From the IMG/VR virus record IMGVR_UViG_3300031825_000030, positions 1 to 41,355 of that record: 41,355 nucleotides of DNA; one strand, given 5' to 3'. The notes under the pieces were generated by a model. It did no database searches, was not told where the DNA came from, and saw only the letters and a program-made list of their open reading frames with translations. Position 1 is the first letter of the stretch; the number at the start of each line of letters is the position of its first letter. Shown here one piece after another: positions 5,989 to 15,185 of the stretch. Made by a program: the position numbers and the translations under genes. Source of the DNA: a virus.

Positions 5989-6171
5989 CTAGCCGAGCGG
6001 CTGGGAGTTCACAGGGATGCCGTACTTCGTGAGCACCGCGACCAGGACCTTGAGGACGACGCCCGTGCCGATGAGGATGAGCGCCACGTTGAGGTCGCTG
6101 GTAATCATCGTGAGGCCAGCGCCGCCGAGGGCAGACGCCATGTCGCCGATTGAGAGTGTGTTGTTGTTCAT
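5989..6171 (-). CDS. Small membrane protein, holin-like
   Basis: 60 residues with a polar N-terminus (MNNNTLSIGDMASALGGAG) and a hydrophobic segment (LNVALILIGTGVVLKVLVAVL) followed by a short tail. One membrane helix, size and position between the peptidase and the lysozyme fit a holin or an accessory lysis protein, but no family signature is visible. The stop is two bases from the promoter box of the lysozyme gene. Confidence 0.65.
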   Translation of the reverse strand: MNNNTLSIGDMASALGGAGLTMITSDLNVALILIGTGVVLKVLVAVLTKYGIPVNSQPLG

Positions 6172-6181
6172 TTTTCATTCG

Positions 6182-7192
6182 CTATGGGTAAAGTTCCGCC
6201 AGCTTGGCCCTCGTCTTCGGGCCGACGGTCCCGACCTGCTCGAACCCGTACTTCGCCTGGAAGGCCATGACGGCCTTCGTGGTCACCGGCCCGTACACGC
6301 CGGTGCTGTCGACGTTCGTCGGGAATAGCCCCTCGTACTTGAGGCAGTTCTGGAGGGAGACGACCGAGCCGTCGTACCGCGGCTTCGGGATGGTCGCCTC
6401 CTCGAACGCGAAGTTTTGGAAGTGTGCGACGAAGAAGTTGCGAGCGTTGAAGAAGTCCTCGGTGATGACGCGCTGCCCGTTCATCGCGGTGCCGAGGCCC
6501 CACGACTCGTCTATGATGAGCGCCTTCTTGCCCTGCCACATGGTGAAGTCCACCGCGGCGAGCGAGTGCTTGAGGGTCGACGGCGCGTAGAGGCTTAGGC
6601 TCGGGTCGAGCACAGTCGGCACGTCGGTCCACTCCGGGTACGTGAAGTAGAACCAGACCATCACCGCCTTGCCGGTCTCCTGGATTATCGAGGCGACGGT
6701 GTCGATGTCGGTCGGGGACACGACTACGTACTTCCCGAGCTTGAACGTTTCGCCGACCTTCTCCATGAAAGGCTTGACGACGACAGCGTCCATCTGGGCG
6801 TCGGTCATCTTCTCGGACGGCGCGAACATTTCAAGTGTTGTGCCCTTCTGTCCGATGGTGAACACGTCCTCGCCGCCCATGCCCGCGGCCGGCCTGTTCG
6901 AGCGGCGCTGGTATATGTGCGACGCGCTGATGTCGACGTACGAGCCGGTGTTGAGCCAGATGTAGACGCCGTACATCTTGCGGAGCGTCTGGGCGACGCA
7001 CGAGCCGGAGCCGTTCTGGTCGAATATGGGGAACTTGCGCCACGCAGACTGGGGCTTCTCGGTCCACGCGACCGGGGCGACCGCAGAGACTATCTCTCCG
7101 AAGCGGTAGTCTCTAGCCTTTTGAGCTTCAGTCCTCGTGTCGATGAGTGCACCTGGGCTCGGGAGCTGTTCGGTGTCGTTGTTCATGTTCAT
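6182..7192 (-). CDS. Papain-like cysteine peptidase with C-terminal peptidoglycan-binding domain
   Basis: The 336-residue protein has a C1-type core: FDQNGSGSCVAQT (oxyanion Gln59, nucleophile Cys65), LKHSLAAVDF (His209) and IIDESWG (Asp228). In classic papain the last motif is NSWG, so Asp replaces Asn. The final 60 or so residues (VVSLQNCLKYEGLFP, GVYGPVTTKAVMAFQAKYGF, VGTVGPKTRAKLAELY) are a PG_binding_1 domain. No signal peptide is seen. It could be a virion-borne or lysis peptidase cutting cell-wall peptides. ATG 7192 (MNMNNDTEQ) follows AAATAACACA; a longer frame reaches upstream into the next gene and is unlikely. Confidence 0.82.
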   Translation of the reverse strand: MNMNNDTEQLPSPGALIDTRTEAQKARDYRFGEIVSAVAPVAWTEKPQSAWRKFPIFDQNGSGSCVAQTLRKMYGVYIWLNTGSYVDISASHIYQRRSNRPAAGMGGEDVFTIGQKGTTLEMFAPSEKMTDAQMDAVVVKPFMEKVGETFKLGKYVVVSPTDIDTVASIIQETGKAVMVWFYFTYPEWTDVPTVLDPSLSLYAPSTLKHSLAAVDFTMWQGKKALIIDESWGLGTAMNGQRVITEDFFNARNFFVAHFQNFAFEEATIPKPRYDGSVVSLQNCLKYEGLFPTNVDSTGVYGPVTTKAVMAFQAKYGFEQVGTVGPKTRAKLAELYP

Positions 7193-7196
7193 TGTG

Positions 7197-8909
7197 TTAT
7201 TTGTAAGTGTTGGTGCCGAAGCCGAGCCCGTCGAGCATCGTGCCGAGTATCGGACCGATGCTGTCTGGGTCCTTCGCAAGCTCGATAGTGTTCGTCACAG
7301 GTATCGGCGCGAGGAGGTCCACCGCCGTGTTCTTGATGCCCTCCACGGACGAGAGGTCCATAGGCTCACCGTCGAAGTTCTCGCCCTTCCTGAGGCCGAG
7401 GACCGTGCGCGGGAACGGGGCGAACTTGTTCTGTAGGAAGTCGCCGAAGACGGACATCGTCGTCGGGCCGGCGTAGCTTCCGCTGTCCAGCTCTGTGACG
7501 CGGCCGCTCGTCGAGCTCTTCGACGACTGGGAAAGCTCGCGGGCGGCGAGGGTTAGGATGCTAGACATGCCGGCGGTCACGTCGACGCGCGTGTTCCCGA
7601 CCTTTATCTTCCCGAAGTTCGAGGACCGGGGGTCGAAGTCGACGGAGTCCGGGTTTATAGCCTTCGCCACGGCGAGACCGGACCCGACGGCGGCGATTGC
7701 CTTCAGCAGGTTCATGCGCGCCCTGCGCTTCAGGAGCGGGTCCATTGCCCTGTCGAACGCGTGGGCCGTGAGGAAGTCGAGGTTGCTCTTGAAGAACCTC
7801 GGCGAGAAGAAGAGGTTGTTGAAGGCCTTCGCGAAGCCCTCCACGCGGCCGAGGTCGCCGCGGCCAGTGAGTGAGTTCACGTAGGTGCCGATGCTCTTGA
7901 GGAGTTCTGGGTCGGAAGTGTCCCTGCCGGCCTTCTCGGCGTGGGCGACAAGCTGGTCCGCGATGTCCGCGCGAAGGCGATACGCCGTCCCCTTGAATGC
8001 CGCCTCGGACGCCTTGAACACCCTGCCAAGCAGTGGGATGCGCTCCGGGAGCGACGTCGGGTAGGCCTCCTCCACGACCCCGAGGTCGAGCTTCATCTTC
8101 CCGTACTTGCCGTTCAGGGCGTTCTTCCGTCCGTACAGCTCCGCCTTGAGCGCGTTGACCACGTCGTCGCTCGTGCCCTTCTGCCCGAGCTGCCTCGCGA
8201 TGAGCCTGAACGAGTTCCCAGCGTTGTTCGCCCACTGAGCCGGGTGCGCAATCATCGCCTTGAAGCCCTGCCGGAAGACGAACGAGTTGTCCATCGAGGC
8301 TTTGATTGACTTCGCAAGACCACCAATGTCAGAGAACTTGCCACCGAGTTCGCGGAGCGGGTCAGCCCTGAGGTCTGCGAGTGTCGACCTGTTCGCATCG
8401 CGCTTGAGCTCGGCCACGTAGTTGTCGAACTCTACGCGAGCGGCTCCTGCGTCTATTCGTTCCGATGCACCGTCAGGAAGACTCTCGTGTACGTTCTTTA
8501 GAGCATCTTGGTAGCTCTTCGAAAGTTGAGAAATGGTCTTCGCCTCGTCCAGAGTGACACCGACGCCGAGCCTCTGGGCGGCGAGGTCCGCGAGGAACTC
8601 TTCCTCCTGGGCTGGGTTCAGGAGCGGTTCCTTCATACGGTTGACCCTCTCTATGAGGTCGCGCTTCGTCTCTGGCTTCATGCCCGTGATGGTCTTGAGC
8701 CACGATACGAGGCCCTTCTGCTGGTCGAGTAGAAGCATCTTGCTCTCGTACAGCGTGTTCACTGAGGTCGCTGTCTTGTCGTCGAGGAACTTCGAGAAAT
8801 AGTCATTTCGCTCCTTTGAGGTCATCTCGGCGAGCTTCGCAGGAGTAATCTCCCCGGACTTGAGTCTCGTCTTGAGGGCCATCGCTGCTTGTTTCGGGAT
8901 ACAAATCAT
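7197..8909 (-). CDS. Large internal virion protein (polyvalent-like)
   Basis: 570 residues, mostly helical and charged, without a signal peptide. The C-terminal third has a hydrophobic stretch (LLKAIAAVGSGLAVAKAI) and the segment NPDSVDFDPRSSNFGKIKVG then VDVTAGMSSILTLAARE, a pattern I associate with the end domains of large polyvalent phage proteins and ejection proteins. It is placed after the tail genes in transcription order and just after the 723-residue gene, as in podoviruses with internal ejection proteins. Exact function unknown. Codon use in the N-terminal third looks less GC-rich than in the rest. Confidence 0.75.
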   Translation of the reverse strand: MICIPKQAAMALKTRLKSGEITPAKLAEMTSKERNDYFSKFLDDKTATSVNTLYESKMLLLDQQKGLVSWLKTITGMKPETKRDLIERVNRMKEPLLNPAQEEEFLADLAAQRLGVGVTLDEAKTISQLSKSYQDALKNVHESLPDGASERIDAGAARVEFDNYVAELKRDANRSTLADLRADPLRELGGKFSDIGGLAKSIKASMDNSFVFRQGFKAMIAHPAQWANNAGNSFRLIARQLGQKGTSDDVVNALKAELYGRKNALNGKYGKMKLDLGVVEEAYPTSLPERIPLLGRVFKASEAAFKGTAYRLRADIADQLVAHAEKAGRDTSDPELLKSIGTYVNSLTGRGDLGRVEGFAKAFNNLFFSPRFFKSNLDFLTAHAFDRAMDPLLKRRARMNLLKAIAAVGSGLAVAKAINPDSVDFDPRSSNFGKIKVGNTRVDVTAGMSSILTLAARELSQSSKSSTSGRVTELDSGSYAGPTTMSVFGDFLQNKFAPFPRTVLGLRKGENFDGEPMDLSSVEGIKNTAVDLLAPIPVTNTIELAKDPDSIGPILGTMLDGLGFGTNTYK

Positions 8910-8918
8910 GTTGTTATG

Positions 8919-11090
8919 TTAGCACGTGAGAGCATCGACGACGGAGTTCCACGTCTCTTTTGCCGTGACCTTTCTGATAGACGCTTTTGCAGCGGCGACC
9001 TCCTTCTTTACATCAGAAGGTTGGCGACGGCGTGTTGCGACCTTTTCACGCTCTTTGGAGATGGCTCTCATCGCTTCGACCGCGTCTGCGGGCTCGTTGT
9101 TGAATCCTGCGGAACCGAGTGTCTGGGCTGCTGTAGAACGCTCCTCTGCTATGGGAGATGAGGCGAGTCGTCTGAGCGTCTCGAAGTCACCCTCCTTCAC
9201 TGCCCGGTTCTTAACCGCGTTGAAGAGCACCTGCGGAGCGACTCCGTCCGGTACTGGAACAGTGCCTGCAGCCATGTCCTTGACGCGAGGGTCGTCCATG
9301 AGACGTGAGACACGGTCTATCTGGTCCGCTTTGTTGATTGACCCTATCTTCGCGAGCTCGGACTCGGGTATCGCCTCGTAGCCTTCCTGGACCAGTTTCC
9401 TGTTGGCCTCCAGGGCCGGCTTCGAGACCGTGACAGCTTGACCCTCCTTCGGTAGCTTGACCTCCACAGTGGCCGTCTTCCGGGGTATGTCCATGGTCAC
9501 CGGTCGCCCAGGACTCGTCGTTATATCGACCCGTGGGGATGCTTTCGGGCTCTTTGGTACGTTTGCACTAGTAGCACGCGGAAGTCTCGCCACGGTCGTT
9601 TCTGCGACCCTGGGTGCAACCTGGGTGGCCTTTAATGCAACCTCCGGTCCTTGTATTGAAATAGGTCGTGGCGTATCGTACGACACGTCGCTTTTTGCAC
9701 GGGAAACGGGTCTCCCTGCCTCGATAACGGGGAGGGTACTTTTAGCTGGGGCGCCGGCCTTTATGACCGGCAGCTCGGACTCCGGGACGTACGGTTCCGG
9801 GACCCTATTGACCGGTACTGGTCGGGCGTTAGAGCGTGTCGCACCCGGCCGCACGTTAGCGTCCTCGACTGGAAGGTCTCTGAAGCGGCGGATGTTCAGA
9901 CCAGCGTTCGCGAGGTCTTCCTCTGGATACAAGCTCACTTTCGCCGTGAACATGCCGTCAGCGTTGACACTGCTCGGGTGTTCGAACTCTATGTAGCGAT
10001 AACCCTCGGAGCGAGCCCTATCAGCCTGCTCACGTATAACGTCGTCGAGAGTCATGGCCGAGTAGTCGATATTCGGGTCCTCCTCAAATACATATGAGGT
10101 GACGTCGTCTGTGACGTTCTTCGACTTCCCGGGCGTCGCGGCAAGTTCTATGACCCTCGGTCTTTTGCCGTTGCCGCCACCGAGTATAGGGTCGTCCGCA
10201 AAAGCTCTTGCCTCGGCCGAGTCGGACGCGACATATGTGATACCGTCCTCGTTTCCTTTTATCTTGTCGAACTCTGCCGAGGTTCCGTGATATACGGTCT
10301 CTGGATTGAGGTCCTGTACTGGAAGCGGTCGCATACGAGTCGCCTCAGCCTCCGCCGCACGAGCAAGGGCAGCCGGTCGGGCAAGTGCAGCACCACCCGC
10401 ACCGAGCACGCCGCCAGCGAGCGCTCCTATACCAGCACCTTTTGTACCTTCGGTCACGATACTTTCGAACGTTGACTCTTTCCGCTGTGCCTCGTCACCA
10501 GCCATATATCCACCAGCACCGATGGCGCCTTCCTTCGCGCCCTGCAGGCCGGCCCGTGTCACCTGCCCGAGGAACGCCTTGCCCGCGACGGGCGGGACCT
10601 TCCCTCCCGTGTATATTGTGGCGGCGTACTTCGCCGTGTCGCCCGCAATCTGCTTCGCGCCGCCGTCGTCGAAGCCCCTCTGCGGCTCTATCGTGCCGGC
10701 GGACCCGCCGAGCATCGAGGGGAAGTCGAGCGGCTTGTACGCCTTCTCCTCGAGCTCCTTGTTGCCCGTGAGCCTGCCGATGCCGGCGACCGCTGCCTGC
10801 TCCGCGCGGACGACCGGCGTGGCGAGCGTCTTCATCGGGTCGTCCACGAGAGCCTTGCCGACGCCCCATAGGACCTTCGGGATTCCCTTCACTGTCTCCA
10901 TCGCGAGGCTCTTCGGGTCGTTCAGCCGCGCGGACTCCGCCCTCGCCTTCTCTTCCTTGGCGCGGAGGCCGGAGATTTTCTGCTCCTCTGCCGTCCGCTT
11001 CTTGAGCCCGCCGAGGAAGCGTGAAGAGCCCTGCACGTTCGGTTGTGCGGTCGTGGTGGCCTTTCCGTTCAGTCCTTGGAGGAAGGCCAT
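8919..11090 (-). CDS. Large internal virion protein with ADP-ribosyltransferase-like domain
   Basis: The 723-residue protein has a charged helical N-terminus, Gly/Ala-rich hydrophobic stretches near residues 150-240 (GAGIGALAGGVLGAGGAALA), then a segment NPETVYHGTSAEFDKI (residues 262-277), GITYVASDSAEARAFADD (283-300) and GYRYIEFEHP. The YHGT, later Tyr and final Glu fit the H-Y-E style ART fold found in polyvalent phage proteins. A long Pro/Val-rich linker and a helical end follow. The likely role is ejection into the host with modification of a host target (inference). Bases around 8270-10500 are visibly poorer in GC than the flanks, which suggests a mosaic gene. Confidence 0.72.
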   Translation of the reverse strand: MAFLQGLNGKATTTAQPNVQGSSRFLGGLKKRTAEEQKISGLRAKEEKARAESARLNDPKSLAMETVKGIPKVLWGVGKALVDDPMKTLATPVVRAEQAAVAGIGRLTGNKELEEKAYKPLDFPSMLGGSAGTIEPQRGFDDGGAKQIAGDTAKYAATIYTGGKVPPVAGKAFLGQVTRAGLQGAKEGAIGAGGYMAGDEAQRKESTFESIVTEGTKGAGIGALAGGVLGAGGAALARPAALARAAEAEATRMRPLPVQDLNPETVYHGTSAEFDKIKGNEDGITYVASDSAEARAFADDPILGGGNGKRPRVIELAATPGKSKNVTDDVTSYVFEEDPNIDYSAMTLDDVIREQADRARSEGYRYIEFEHPSSVNADGMFTAKVSLYPEEDLANAGLNIRRFRDLPVEDANVRPGATRSNARPVPVNRVPEPYVPESELPVIKAGAPAKSTLPVIEAGRPVSRAKSDVSYDTPRPISIQGPEVALKATQVAPRVAETTVARLPRATSANVPKSPKASPRVDITTSPGRPVTMDIPRKTATVEVKLPKEGQAVTVSKPALEANRKLVQEGYEAIPESELAKIGSINKADQIDRVSRLMDDPRVKDMAAGTVPVPDGVAPQVLFNAVKNRAVKEGDFETLRRLASSPIAEERSTAAQTLGSAGFNNEPADAVEAMRAISKEREKVATRRRQPSDVKKEVAAAKASIRKVTAKETWNSVVDALTC

Positions 11091-11094
11091 GGCG

Positions 11095-12369
11095 CTATGC
11101 CGTCGTGCCGGCGATGAGCTTCTTCTCGACCGGCGTGAGTCCGTAGGACTTGTCCGCCATGCCGTCCTTGTCGGTGTAGAGCATCGACCCGAAGAGCTCT
11201 ATGAACTCCTTGCGGGTGATGCCGTACTGAGCGGCCTCCGCGGCGGCCTCCTTGAACGCCTTCGGGGTGATGTACCCGTTCTGGTCCACGGTCGGCGTGC
11301 CGTCCGCCATGGTGTTGCCGGGCGTAAACGCCGCGGCGTACTGCCCGACGTAGTCCTGCTTCGTCGCCTTGTCCGGCTTGTTGGCCGTCCTCGCGAGGCG
11401 CGCCTCCGACTGCTGCCTGAGCGCGTAGTCGAGGCCGTACTGGCGCTTGTCCTCGTCGAACTTGTCCTGAGCGAGCTTGTCCTGGGCGGCCTGCCTCGCG
11501 TCCGTCGCCTCGTCCCTTCCGACCCCGTAGACGTCCTTCGCCGAGGAGAGGGCGCTCTTGATGTACTCCTCGAAAGGTGAGCCGGCTATCGCGAGGTCGG
11601 CGAGCTCCGCGGACGACTTTCGGCTGTTCTCCGAGAGCTGCCCGTTGTAGGACTTGAGGCCCTGCCCGGTGTCGTTCTCGCGGATGCGCGTCTCCTCGTG
11701 CCGGGCGTTGAGCCGGGCGTCCGCGGCGCGCCTGCGGATGTCGTTCAGCGACTCATTCGCGCTCTTCACCTCGTCCGCGCTGTAGAGGCTCGAGAGCATG
11801 TCGGTGTACGCTTTCCTGTAGTCGGTCGTCCCGGTCGAGGAGCCGCTCGTGAAGCCGGAGGGCGCGGAGTACGAGCCGGCGGCCGCCGCGGGGGCTGTCG
11901 CGGGCGCTGCGCTCGTGGAGCCCGTGCTCGTGGCGGTCGACTGGGTCGAAGGCTGTGTCGTCTTGGCTGGCTGCACCGGTGCGGTGTAGGCGGGCGCTGT
12001 GTATGCCGGGGCGTCCGGCCCGTAGACTGGCTTCCCGGTGGCCGCGGACGTCGCGTTCGGCGTGTTCGTTGCCTTAGGAGCGGAGCTCATGCCGCCTGTT
12101 CCTCCGGTGCCGTAGGGGGTGAACGCCCCGCCGACGCCGCTCGGGTACGGCACGTACGCGCCGGGGCCATTAGGCCCCATGGTGCTCCTGCCGCCGACGG
12201 ACGTGCCCGCGGCCCGTATGCTGGTGGTCGCAGCCGAGGGGGACGGCGCGCTGTACCCCGGCGCGTACGGCCCCTGGTACGACGACGGCTTCGCGGCCTG
12301 GGTGCCGGAGATGTTGCCGAAGAGGCCGTTGACGAACTGCTGGAACGAACTAGTGGATTTTGTTGGCAT
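11095..12369 (-). CDS. Ser/Thr/Pro-rich virion protein
   Basis: 424 residues. The first half is low-complexity (Gly, Pro, Ser, Thr, Ala, Tyr repeats such as YGPDAPAYTAPAYTAP). The second half is a charged helical region (DEVKSANESLNDIRRRAADA) ending with a folded part that includes KAFKEAAAEAAQYGITRKEF. Such layouts are common in tail-associated or internal virion proteins that unfold for ejection. No family recognised. Position between the tail adaptor gene and the 723-residue protein supports a virion role. Confidence 0.72.
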   Translation of the reverse strand: MPTKSTSSFQQFVNGLFGNISGTQAAKPSSYQGPYAPGYSAPSPSAATTSIRAAGTSVGGRSTMGPNGPGAYVPYPSGVGGAFTPYGTGGTGGMSSAPKATNTPNATSAATGKPVYGPDAPAYTAPAYTAPVQPAKTTQPSTQSTATSTGSTSAAPATAPAAAAGSYSAPSGFTSGSSTGTTDYRKAYTDMLSSLYSADEVKSANESLNDIRRRAADARLNARHEETRIRENDTGQGLKSYNGQLSENSRKSSAELADLAIAGSPFEEYIKSALSSAKDVYGVGRDEATDARQAAQDKLAQDKFDEDKRQYGLDYALRQQSEARLARTANKPDKATKQDYVGQYAAAFTPGNTMADGTPTVDQNGYITPKAFKEAAAEAAQYGITRKEFIELFGSMLYTDKDGMADKSYGLTPVEKKLIAGTTA

Positions 12370-12379
12370 GTTGGTAATG

Positions 12380-13369
12380 TTATGAGAAACCGCTGGCGTT
12401 CTGGAACGGCTGGTAATACGGCGCGCCCGGGAGGTTCTGCGTCGAACCGGTCGGCGGCACGTAGCCGCCCTCCTCGGTCTCGCCCTCGTTGGCGAGCATC
12501 TGCCCGATGAGGCCGCCGTACTCCTTGTTCTCGCCGAGCTCGTTGCCGCCGTCGTACATGAGCCAGTACATGCGGGCCTTCGAGAGGTCGTCGTTGTCCT
12601 GCCAGTAGAGCGCGGCGGAGCGGTAGATGATGGCCGGCGTGTAGGCCTCCGGGATGACGGAGCACTGCCCGATGGTGTACGCCGCGGTCGCCCCGGAGAT
12701 GCTCGTGCCCTCGTACGGCTTGAGGAGCGTGATGTGCGTAGCGTCGGTCCACCCGCCTATCTCGTACCAGTACCCGTCGCCGCCGTTCGCCGCCGTGGTC
12801 TGCGTGAACTGTATCGAGCGCCCTATCATGTCCTTCGTCCACGTGGTGCCGGACCCGACGACCGCCGTGCCGGCGTTCGCGATGCTGGTGACCGTGCCGG
12901 TCGTGTAGTCGGCTATCGTCATGTCGTTCACCTGGAGCCTGCCGCGGACCGTGATGAGGTTTCCGCTCGTCGCTGGGGTCGGCTGGATGTAGTACTTCTG
13001 GTTCTCCACGTAGGTGAACATCGGGACGTCCGTCGTGCCGAGGCGGTACTGGAGCACCCTCGTCCAGGTCTCGGGGTCGAAGACCATCTCCGGGGTGTAC
13101 ATCGTGTCGGTCGGGAGGCCTGTGGAGCCGGAGAACGTGACGATGCGTATGAGCTTGCGGAAGCCGTTCGGCACCTGGTACCCAGACTGGTTCGCGACGG
13201 TCGCCATGTCCTTCGTCGACTCGAGGAAGCGGAGCTTGCCGCCCTGCAGGTTGCAGATGGCCCGCACGGACGAGTTGATGCGCAGTGTCCCCTGCGTGGT
13301 GTTCGCCGTGGTCGTGTCCTGCGTCACGTTCGTGTATTGGTTGAGGAGCTGCGTGTATGTTTTAAGCAT
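12380..13369 (-). CDS. Head-tail adaptor or tail-tube structural protein
   Basis: 329 residues; N-terminus LKTYTQLLNQYTNVTQDTTT, then strand-rich sequence with many aromatic and Thr residues (WTRVLQYRLGTTDVPMFTYV, KYYIQPTP) and a helical segment near the end (YTPAIIYRSAALYWQDND, LSKARMYWLMYDGGN). This pattern is seen in podovirus adaptor and gatekeeper proteins. Start at ATG 13369 follows ATAACCTCACTACC. Assigned by context and general pattern, not by a specific motif. Confidence 0.65.
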   Translation of the reverse strand: MLKTYTQLLNQYTNVTQDTTTANTTQGTLRINSSVRAICNLQGGKLRFLESTKDMATVANQSGYQVPNGFRKLIRIVTFSGSTGLPTDTMYTPEMVFDPETWTRVLQYRLGTTDVPMFTYVENQKYYIQPTPATSGNLITVRGRLQVNDMTIADYTTGTVTSIANAGTAVVGSGTTWTKDMIGRSIQFTQTTAANGGDGYWYEIGGWTDATHITLLKPYEGTSISGATAAYTIGQCSVIPEAYTPAIIYRSAALYWQDNDDLSKARMYWLMYDGGNELGENKEYGGLIGQMLANEGETEEGGYVPPTGSTQNLPGAPYYQPFQNASGFS

Positions 13370-13387
13370 GGTAGTGAGGTTATTTTA

Positions 13388-15175
13388 TCACGGCGTCGGG
13401 AGCACGTGGCTCGACGGTACGAGCTGCATCTCCTCCAGAGTGACGGTGTAGGAACCCCTCATCTCGACCTTCACCTGGACCCAGTCGGACGGGTCTGTCT
13501 GCTGGAGTGGAATGCCTTTGTACTGAGTCTCGTCCGAATAGGTGACGGTTGTGTCGAGCCTGCGGAAGTTGTCGACGATGACGACCGCGGTGCCGCTGGA
13601 CTTGTTCGGTATCGCCTCGTCGAGGGTGACCGTGTAGACGTTCGTCGCCGGACCTGTGATGGCCGATATGTTCGCGGCCGCCCCGGCGCTCACCTTGTTG
13701 CACACGAATACTTCGTCCCCGACCTGAGCGTTGGCCCACAGCGCGACGTCGGAGGAGTCCGTCGTGAACGTGGTCGTCGACGTGAATGTGACCCCGCGCG
13801 TCGCGCAGAACGGTATGCCGTTTCGTATCTCTTCCTTGACCTTGAAGATTATCTTGTCATCTGCGGTGAAGAGCCCGCGGTACTTCACCCAGAGCTTCTT
13901 AGAGTCGTCTGCGATGTCCGAGGTCTCCGCTCTCGTTGTGACGAACGAACCGCGTCCGGTACCGGTGGTCACGACGGAGCCGAGGGTGTAGTAGTTCGCA
14001 GAGCTGCCGTAGACGCGGGCGCCGAAGAGTATGACGCTTCCGAGCGTCGAGGCTGGGCCGCTCGTGACCGGGTCGACGACGACCTCCGCTATCGCCCCTG
14101 CACCCTCTACGAACAGTGCCTGCCCGAAGTCCTCGCTCGACTGCGAGTAGGATGGGCTGTACTTGTGGTTCAGGCCGGTCAACTCGTCGTACTCCCATAT
14201 CCCGGAGAGCTGGTTCGGGTACAGCTTGCTGTCGTTGTTGTCCACGTTCCCGGATATGAGTATGGTGAGCCGGCCGCCTATCGTCTGCATGCCGCGCTGG
14301 AGCACGGAGCCGGGCGTCGAGGCGCCGGCCCAGTAGGACGGCGGGAGCGTCTTGTATATGGGGAGCTGTGCGACGGTCGAGAAGCCGCCGCCGTTGAACT
14401 TCTGGAGGCGTCCGTCGTTGAGTATGATGAAGAAGTCCGTGTTGCGGAACTCCCCTGAGTACGGCAGGTTCGCGTCGATGTCGTACTTGTTCGTCCACGT
14501 CGGGGACACCTCGTCCCACTCGAAGACCGCCGAGTCGCCCCCGTTCATGTTCCTGCAGCCTATGAGCGTGCGGGCGTAGCTGGAGCGAATCCACTGCACG
14601 CGGTAGTTCGCCGGGAGCGTGAGGGCGACGGTGACCGTGCCGGTCGAGGGGTCCTTCTTCTGCACGAGGTTCCCGTCGCCGCCGAGGAGGTAGTTCGCCG
14701 AGGCCGACGCGCAGAGCGGGTGCGGCACGCCGGCGTTCGTGAAGGCCATCTGCCCGGCCGTCCACGCGCCCGCGGACAGCTTCGACACGTTGTTGGAGAT
14801 TGAGACGTACAGCCCGTCCGTCCAGATGATGCCGTCCGTCGAGGCGAGGGCGAGTGTGGGGGGCGAAGCCGTCGGGTCCACCTCGAACGAGGTAAAGGCG
14901 AAGTTCATGCGCCACACGGAGCCGTTCGTCACCATGTAGTACTTCTCCGCGCCGGTCACTGCCTGGCCGTCGTAGACGATGGAGAGCACGTACTTGAAGG
15001 TCGGCGAGCCGGAGTCGTCCTGCCTCCCGACGTACGCCGCGCGGCGGGACAGCGATATGACGCCCGGCACGTCGAGCGAGACGTTCTGGGTCTGGTACAG
15101 CGAGCCCTGCAGGAAGCCGGTGTTCGGCTGGTTCCACTGCTTGCTCGGGGGGAAGACGATTGGCTGCTTTATCAT
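13388..15175 (-). CDS. Beta-rich tail nozzle or hub protein
   Basis: 595 residues built almost entirely of short strands with repeated aromatic/Gly turns (YVLSIVYDG, VFEWDEVSPTWTNKYD, GRLQKFNGGGFSTVAQ, SGIWEYDELTGLNHKY). This is compatible with a beta-propeller-like body as in podovirus tail nozzles such as P22 gp10. No signal peptide and no enzyme motif. It lies next to the adaptor gene, as in podoviral gene orders. Family assignment is by pattern only. Confidence 0.68.
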   Translation of the reverse strand: MIKQPIVFPPSKQWNQPNTGFLQGSLYQTQNVSLDVPGVISLSRRAAYVGRQDDSGSPTFKYVLSIVYDGQAVTGAEKYYMVTNGSVWRMNFAFTSFEVDPTASPPTLALASTDGIIWTDGLYVSISNNVSKLSAGAWTAGQMAFTNAGVPHPLCASASANYLLGGDGNLVQKKDPSTGTVTVALTLPANYRVQWIRSSYARTLIGCRNMNGGDSAVFEWDEVSPTWTNKYDIDANLPYSGEFRNTDFFIILNDGRLQKFNGGGFSTVAQLPIYKTLPPSYWAGASTPGSVLQRGMQTIGGRLTILISGNVDNNDSKLYPNQLSGIWEYDELTGLNHKYSPSYSQSSEDFGQALFVEGAGAIAEVVVDPVTSGPASTLGSVILFGARVYGSSANYYTLGSVVTTGTGRGSFVTTRAETSDIADDSKKLWVKYRGLFTADDKIIFKVKEEIRNGIPFCATRGVTFTSTTTFTTDSSDVALWANAQVGDEVFVCNKVSAGAAANISAITGPATNVYTVTLDEAIPNKSSGTAVVIVDNFRRLDTTVTYSDETQYKGIPLQQTDPSDWVQVKVEMRGSYTVTLEEMQLVPSSHVLPTP

Positions 15176-15185
15176 GGCATTGAAA

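Noticed and set aside
8906-8914. GTGCTAACA on the minus strand as a promoter box
   Set aside because: It is the stop codon context of the 723-residue gene, and no -10 follows at 20, 30 or 40 bases.
13899-15137. Long Arg-rich minus-strand frame inside the tail nozzle gene
   Set aside because: Overlaps the well-supported 595-residue gene in another frame, and its composition is typical of an out-of-frame reading of GC-rich DNA.
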